From the NCBI RefSeq assembly GCF_921293095.1, contig NC_060258.1, positions 10,182,607 through 10,246,606 on the forward strand: a stretch of 64,000 nt of DNA. Direction: 5' to 3'. This DNA is from Ischnura elegans. Lineage: Eukaryota > Arthropoda > Insecta > Odonata > Coenagrionidae. Made by a program: the position numbers and the translations under genes. Each line of letters begins with the position of its first letter. Position 1 is the first letter of the stretch. Under the pieces are notes generated by a model that searched no databases, was not told the DNA's origin, and worked only from the letters and a program-made list of their open reading frames with translations. This document shows, one piece after another, positions 59,801-64,000 of the stretch.

Positions 59801-60364
59801 CAATTGCAGGATAAGTGACTTGAATATAATATGTTCCGGTATAGCTAGAGTTTAGTATTCAACTGAATTGTTCTCAAGTATTGGCTCTGCTTCTTTGGTA
59901 TCACTGACATGGCAATGACAACATCACCTCGCTGCAACATGTCGGGTGTGACAGCCGTGAATGGTCTCCCTGACTACTTGAAGCACCAACAAACTGCCTT
60001 CTGACGCTCTCGTCCTCTGAACCCAGGGAACTGCAATCTTGTTGGCCATAGATGCTCCATAACCTTTGCACAAACGTCACCGAATAGTCTACACAATTTC
60101 TTTCCCAGCGTTGAGAAATACAGTGAAGGCACACTGCTTGTAATGTATCTCCCTGACTGATGCCATATTGAAATGGTCATACAGCTTAGCTATCAGTGGG
60201 AAAAACTAGAAATTTTGCGTGCAGATCCATGGAACTTCAGCTAACGCATAGGTATCTAACGTTTCACAACAATACCGTTGCTGTCGGATGAGAAAACAAT
60301 AATGGTGCATTACTTCATGGGCAACCCTCATACTCAATGCATTTCTTTTTATTTCTAGGTGTAG
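59801..60364. other. Intron before the coding exon of copy 3
   Basis: 59901-60180 is GC-richer and open on the minus strand in two overlapping frames; no family recognised. From 60270 it aligns with the pre-acceptor region of copy 1. Confidence 0.4.
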
Positions 60365-60369
60365 TTGAA

Positions 60370-61431
60370 ATGGAAGGTGTTGGTGACACAGTGGAAAAAC
60401 TTCCTGTTGAAGAGGCTGCAGCACTAGATGGGTTGGCCATGCCAGAGGAAGGGATCAGAGACATAATTACTGAAATACGCCACCAGCAGTCCAGCGGTTT
60501 CGCTTCTTTGCGAGATGAGATCACTTCAAGGGATATTCTGCTCCGAAAACTGGAGGAGAGCGCCACTAGATTATCTGAGGATATCGCTCCTGTGAAGGAT
60601 TATGTGACGGCAAAGATGCAAGAAGAGGCGCACAGTGCAATGTCTCAATCTTCAGACTCGCCTGAAGGAGGCGCTACTCAGGACGGAGACCAGGAAACTG
60701 AAGAAGAGAGAAATAATAGAGCCCAAAATAGATGTGTAGACGTGATGATGAGTCTCACAGAAATACGTGAGAATAACGAGGAGAAAACACAGAAAGTCAG
60801 AGGTTTTTACGAGAGAATATACAAAGCATCCCCCTTCACCTCTCTTATGCTGAAGTTTCTGGAGAGAAATCGTGGATTGAAAGTACTAATCGATTGTGAT
60901 TCCTCCAATATCTCTAACTTAGTGGGACGATTGGTTAACCTGGATGGTGTAAAACAGGATGGAAGGTTTTTGAATGTGTTTGTTGACTTTTTTCAATGCA
61001 AGGTTTACTTGGGAAAAGTTGCTGGGGAAGTTACAGTATATGAAGGTTACAAAATTTTTATCAAAAGTTTTGGCTCTGAAGTTCCCCTGGCTCGGAGCTT
61101 GGCACAGATGGTGATGTACTTGATCTTCAAAAACCGAGGGTGTCCTTACGAGTGTGATGATGAAATGCATGAGAAACTGTACGAGAAAATCGTGCAGGAA
61201 GCATTACAGAAGAAGAATACCACAGGAGTGTGCATGGACGACTTGATAAAAAATGCCTTAAGTATGCAATCACCTTTATCTAGAGAAGTATCATTGATTT
61301 CGGTCGTCCCGGCAATGCTCGTCAAGTACAGTTCGCAGGGAGGAATGTCGCAACTGCAGGAGCAGATGCCTTTTCTCACGTTCTTCTTCATGCAACATGT
61401 GATTCCGAAAATGAAGAGCATAGTCAATTAA
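60370..61431 (+). CDS. Paralog 3: coiled-coil protein with degenerate zincin-like C-terminal domain
   Basis: Coding exon 60365-61432 after acceptor GGTGTAG (an earlier TTTCTAG is also possible). I use the ATG at 60370 (TTGAAATGG), in line with the other copies. Product 353 residues: MEGVGDTVEKLPVEEAAA, coiled coil about 30-85 shortened by an in-frame 12-bp deletion (four residues after LRDE), acidic linker with fewer Ser and Asp than paralogs 1 and 2, conserved domain 121-353. The HExxH position reads RSLAQ (242-246), then MVMYLIFKNRGCPY; EVSLISVVPAMLVKY at 306-320. Variable segment 217-238. It ends IVN and TAA one nucleotide before donor GTAAGT. Intact frame. Closest in its N terminus to paralog 2. 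Confidence 0.85.
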   Translation: MEGVGDTVEKLPVEEAAALDGLAMPEEGIRDIITEIRHQQSSGFASLRDEITSRDILLRKLEESATRLSEDIAPVKDYVTAKMQEEAHSAMSQSSDSPEGGATQDGDQETEEERNNRAQNRCVDVMMSLTEIRENNEEKTQKVRGFYERIYKASPFTSLMLKFLERNRGLKVLIDCDSSNISNLVGRLVNLDGVKQDGRFLNVFVDFFQCKVYLGKVAGEVTVYEGYKIFIKSFGSEVPLARSLAQMVMYLIFKNRGCPYECDDEMHEKLYEKIVQEALQKKNTTGVCMDDLIKNALSMQSPLSREVSLISVVPAMLVKYSSQGGMSQLQEQMPFLTFFFMQHVIPKMKSIVN

Positions 61432-61432
61432 G

Positions 61433-63278
61433 GTAAGTGACTCACTTGGTAAAAATTTTATCAGAATACAGAAATATTCATGAAAAATACACTTAACAGA
61501 TATAGTAATTGAGGTTAACTATCCATTGCAACAGATATTGATCTGGCAATTACATATGAAGCATGGATCCCACAAAACTATAAAACTAATTTCCATCCAA
61601 TTAAATAATAATTAATAATAACAAAACACATTTTATTTTTCTGTATCTAATTCCTTGAAATGAGAACAAAATATTTTCTATGCTAAAAAATAGTTTATGT
61701 AGATAGTCTAAAGTTTTTAGTCACGAAATGATAACATTTATTGTACATTCCACTAGTTAATTTATAATAACCACGTGTTTCGATGCTTGGCATCATCATC
61801 AGGTGAAATATGAATAACAAGTGAGTTGCGCCAAAGAAGCAATGCTGCTTTCTATCAGTTGTTGAGAGGAGTGTGGGGAGCAGGTGAAAGGGGGTGGTTG
61901 GGGTGAAAGTAGGTGATCAGAGTAATAAAGGTTAAATTGCTGAAATGGTATATATTGATGTATTAATGTCAATTCATCTTGGTGAATTCTATTCTGTAAG
62001 TTATCCTTTCTCTAATACTCTATGTTCTTAATATATTTTGCATTCTTAGGTTAGGTTTTCATGTTTACATAAAGGTAAGGTATGCCTGAAAGTTGTCTTT
62101 TCTCCAATAACCAAAGTTCTTAATATATTTTGCATTCCAAGGATAGATTTTCATGTTTACATTACAGACTAAAGTGTGCCTGAGGGTTATCCCATTTCTA
62201 CCGTGGTATTTAGTATCCCCTCCTGTGGCACTAATTCATGGGACCCAATTGTAAATTAATATTCAAAAGAGGATACTGCGACTTTTAGGTAAAATGCCTG
62301 CTATACTCCCCATGGTGCCATCTATTTTGGAAATTTAATATTTTGCTTCTTGTTTTTGTGTATTTGTACTCTGCAATAGTTTTTGCAAATAAGAATATAT
62401 CTAAGCATACAACCAAAGATAATTATCATTGTTATTATACCAGGAGTGCTACAAGCCACCAACAAACATTTATTAGAAGTAAAAACTCGAGTTATTCCCC
62501 TTGGCAAATGGGAAAATATTGTTATGTAATGATCTTCCATTGTATGTTAAGAGAGTGAAGACTATTTCCCTCTTCAATTGCATGATTTGTGAGTTTTTTT
62601 TAATCAATCATTTTATTCTGTGCACAAATTTCTTAATGTGTGACATTTTTTCCTTTCTTTATTTTTAATGTTTGTATAACTCACTCAACCTTACGAATGC
62701 ATAATTAGCGGACGAATTAAAGCAAATTACCGTACGAATGAAAATATTAATTTAATGATAATTTTCATAACCTTAATGGTCTTAGAGACTTAGGAAAAAA
62801 TCAAATTTAAAAATATCTCATTGTATTGGAGAGAAACATAAGTAATCGTTGCATAAAAACACACATAATATCTATACATTCCTAAAATTTACTCTTCACA
62901 ATATTCCGAAGTGCCATTAAAGTCGTTCTTAAGAAGGAGAGACGTAACTAATGTTTTGAATTTTGCTATTTCATGGTTCATTCAAGTTTAGGAGGGAGCT
63001 TTGTTGCAGCGGTTGGGGGGTGTTATGGGGGGATAAAAAAAACCACAAACCTGACTGAATTTTAGCTGAATACAATAATTTAAAGTATTCTCGCTAGATA
63101 AATGGAGTGAGTTTCCTAATCACCCAGTTGCCACTCTAAATATTATCGTTGTTATTAAGGACTGACGTCACAATCTGTTCATTAACCCTGGCAATAAAAT
63201 CAGACACTTCTTCTCTTCCCTGCCCCCCCTCCATTTTCGCACTCACAACGTCAAGACAGCCCTGAACGTTGCCAGGGA
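61433..63278. other. Intron 2 of copy 3
   Basis: Aligns with intron 2 of copies 1 and 2. It lacks the foldback insertion and the AGGGTRGTTTCC insertion of copy 2, so it serves as the empty-site reference. G-rich repeat remnant near 63010. Confidence 0.55.
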
Positions 63279-63532
63279 TGCCGACTTACAATAAATATTT
63301 GGGGGGCCCAATCCGGGTGTCCTGCCACGGAAATTTTTATAAGTAGTGATTTTTAAGTTTTTAAGCATTTTAAAAGAGTCATACGATCAACATTAGAGCC
63401 ATGATAACTTATAATCTCGATATCTGGACTCTTCGCGGAAAATCGACAAGCCTGACACATTTTTTTCCTCACACCCATAATGAATTTCAGAGGGGGGGTT
63501 CGGGCCCCCTCAGGCCCCATGGAGTCGGCACC
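63279..63532. mobile_element. TGCCGACT-type MITE, copy C
   Basis: Same site as the copy at 20718-20976, ends TGCCGACTTAC and GGAGTCGGCACC. Confidence 0.5.
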
Positions 63533-63858
63533 AATGAATTTTACTTGCGATGGTTGATTTCATGAGAGGTAGCACTTTTGTTTCTGCATTTGCACTCACA
63601 GCATTTGTTGCATTTGTTAAATTTTTAGTTAACGTTCGGCCAGTGATTTTTATGGGATATTTATTTCTGCCTAAAATAGCATGTGTAAATTTGACAAATA
63701 AACCTGGAAAACACCGTGAATTTTATAATGTAATTAGTGGGAGAACCATGACTGATAACATTAATAATATTAATATTAATTATCGCATTTTATTTTCTTA
63801 ATTAATGAAATTCAAACAATTTTGTTACATCTGATTTTTTTGGTCCTTGCTTCAACAG

Positions 63859-64000
63859 GTATGAAGAATGTGCGTTCAACAAAACGTCGGAGATGAGTGC
63901 CTTGAAGTTATTGTTCTTGTTCCTGAAATTGATTGTCTCGAAGAAGAGATTCGTATTTTATTCCACGTCAGTCATTTTGGTGAACCGGGAGTTGAAAAGT
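63859..64000 (+). other. 3' noncoding exon of locus copy 3, cut by the window end
   Basis: Acceptor CTTGCTTCAACAG at 63846-63858, then GTATGAAGAATG as in copies 1 and 2; matches continue to the last base. Confidence 0.5.

Noticed and set aside
1-64000. tRNA, rRNA, CRISPR and prokaryotic operon signals
   Set aside because: Looked for tRNA A/B boxes, regular spaced repeats and ribosome-binding sites; none seen. Splice signals and repeat content indicate a eukaryote.

Overview
The window looks like nuclear DNA of an arthropod, most likely an insect. Genes are sparse and split by AT-rich introns, GT..AG splice signals are clear, and many small inverted-repeat DNA transposons plus decayed Copia and LINE pieces are present. 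There are no operons, no ribosome-binding sites, no tRNA or rRNA genes and no CRISPR array. I do not assign a species.

The backbone is one gene locus present three times in the same orientation. Copy 1 has a noncoding first exon ending at 1312, a coding exon at 17378-18434 and a 3' noncoding exon from 21303. Copy 2 has the same parts at about 25750, 38353-39429 and 43472. Copy 3 has them at 56359, 60365-61432 and 63859, and runs off the window. Intron 1 shrinks from about 16 kb to 12.6 kb to 4 kb because each copy collected different transposons. Each copy encodes a 347-356 residue protein: an N-terminal coiled coil, an acidic Ser-rich linker and a conserved C-terminal domain. From memory, that C-terminal part resembles a zincin-like HExxH domain of uncharacterised arthropod proteins. 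In all three copies the expected HExxH site reads QSLAQ or RSLAQ, so I infer a family of catalytically dead (pseudo)proteases. Differences are concentrated in a 22-26 residue segment just before that site. Copies 1 and 2 also share a TATA-bearing alternative 5' exon.

Regions between the genes. 1-6.8 kb: first exon 1 and several MITEs. 6.8-15.8 kb: a nested transposon complex. It has an outer 9 kb element with 20-bp perfect terminal inverted repeats and a THAP-like start, a 2 kb palindrome full of nuclear-receptor-like half sites, and an inner 3.8 kb element with a GTGC target duplication that carries spliced minus-strand exons. 25.4-38 kb: the second copy of the 5' region with 173-bp and 63-bp tandem repeats. 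40-51 kb: five copies in total across the window of a MITE starting AGGGTRGTTTCC; one has an exact empty-site counterpart in copy 3. 51.8-54 kb: head-to-head Copia fragments around a palindrome, and a LINE fragment. 58.3-59.6 kb: a tandem duplication that cuts a MITE in two.

Coding calls other than the three paralogs are fragments or low confidence. All family names rest on motif recognition by eye; no database search was possible.
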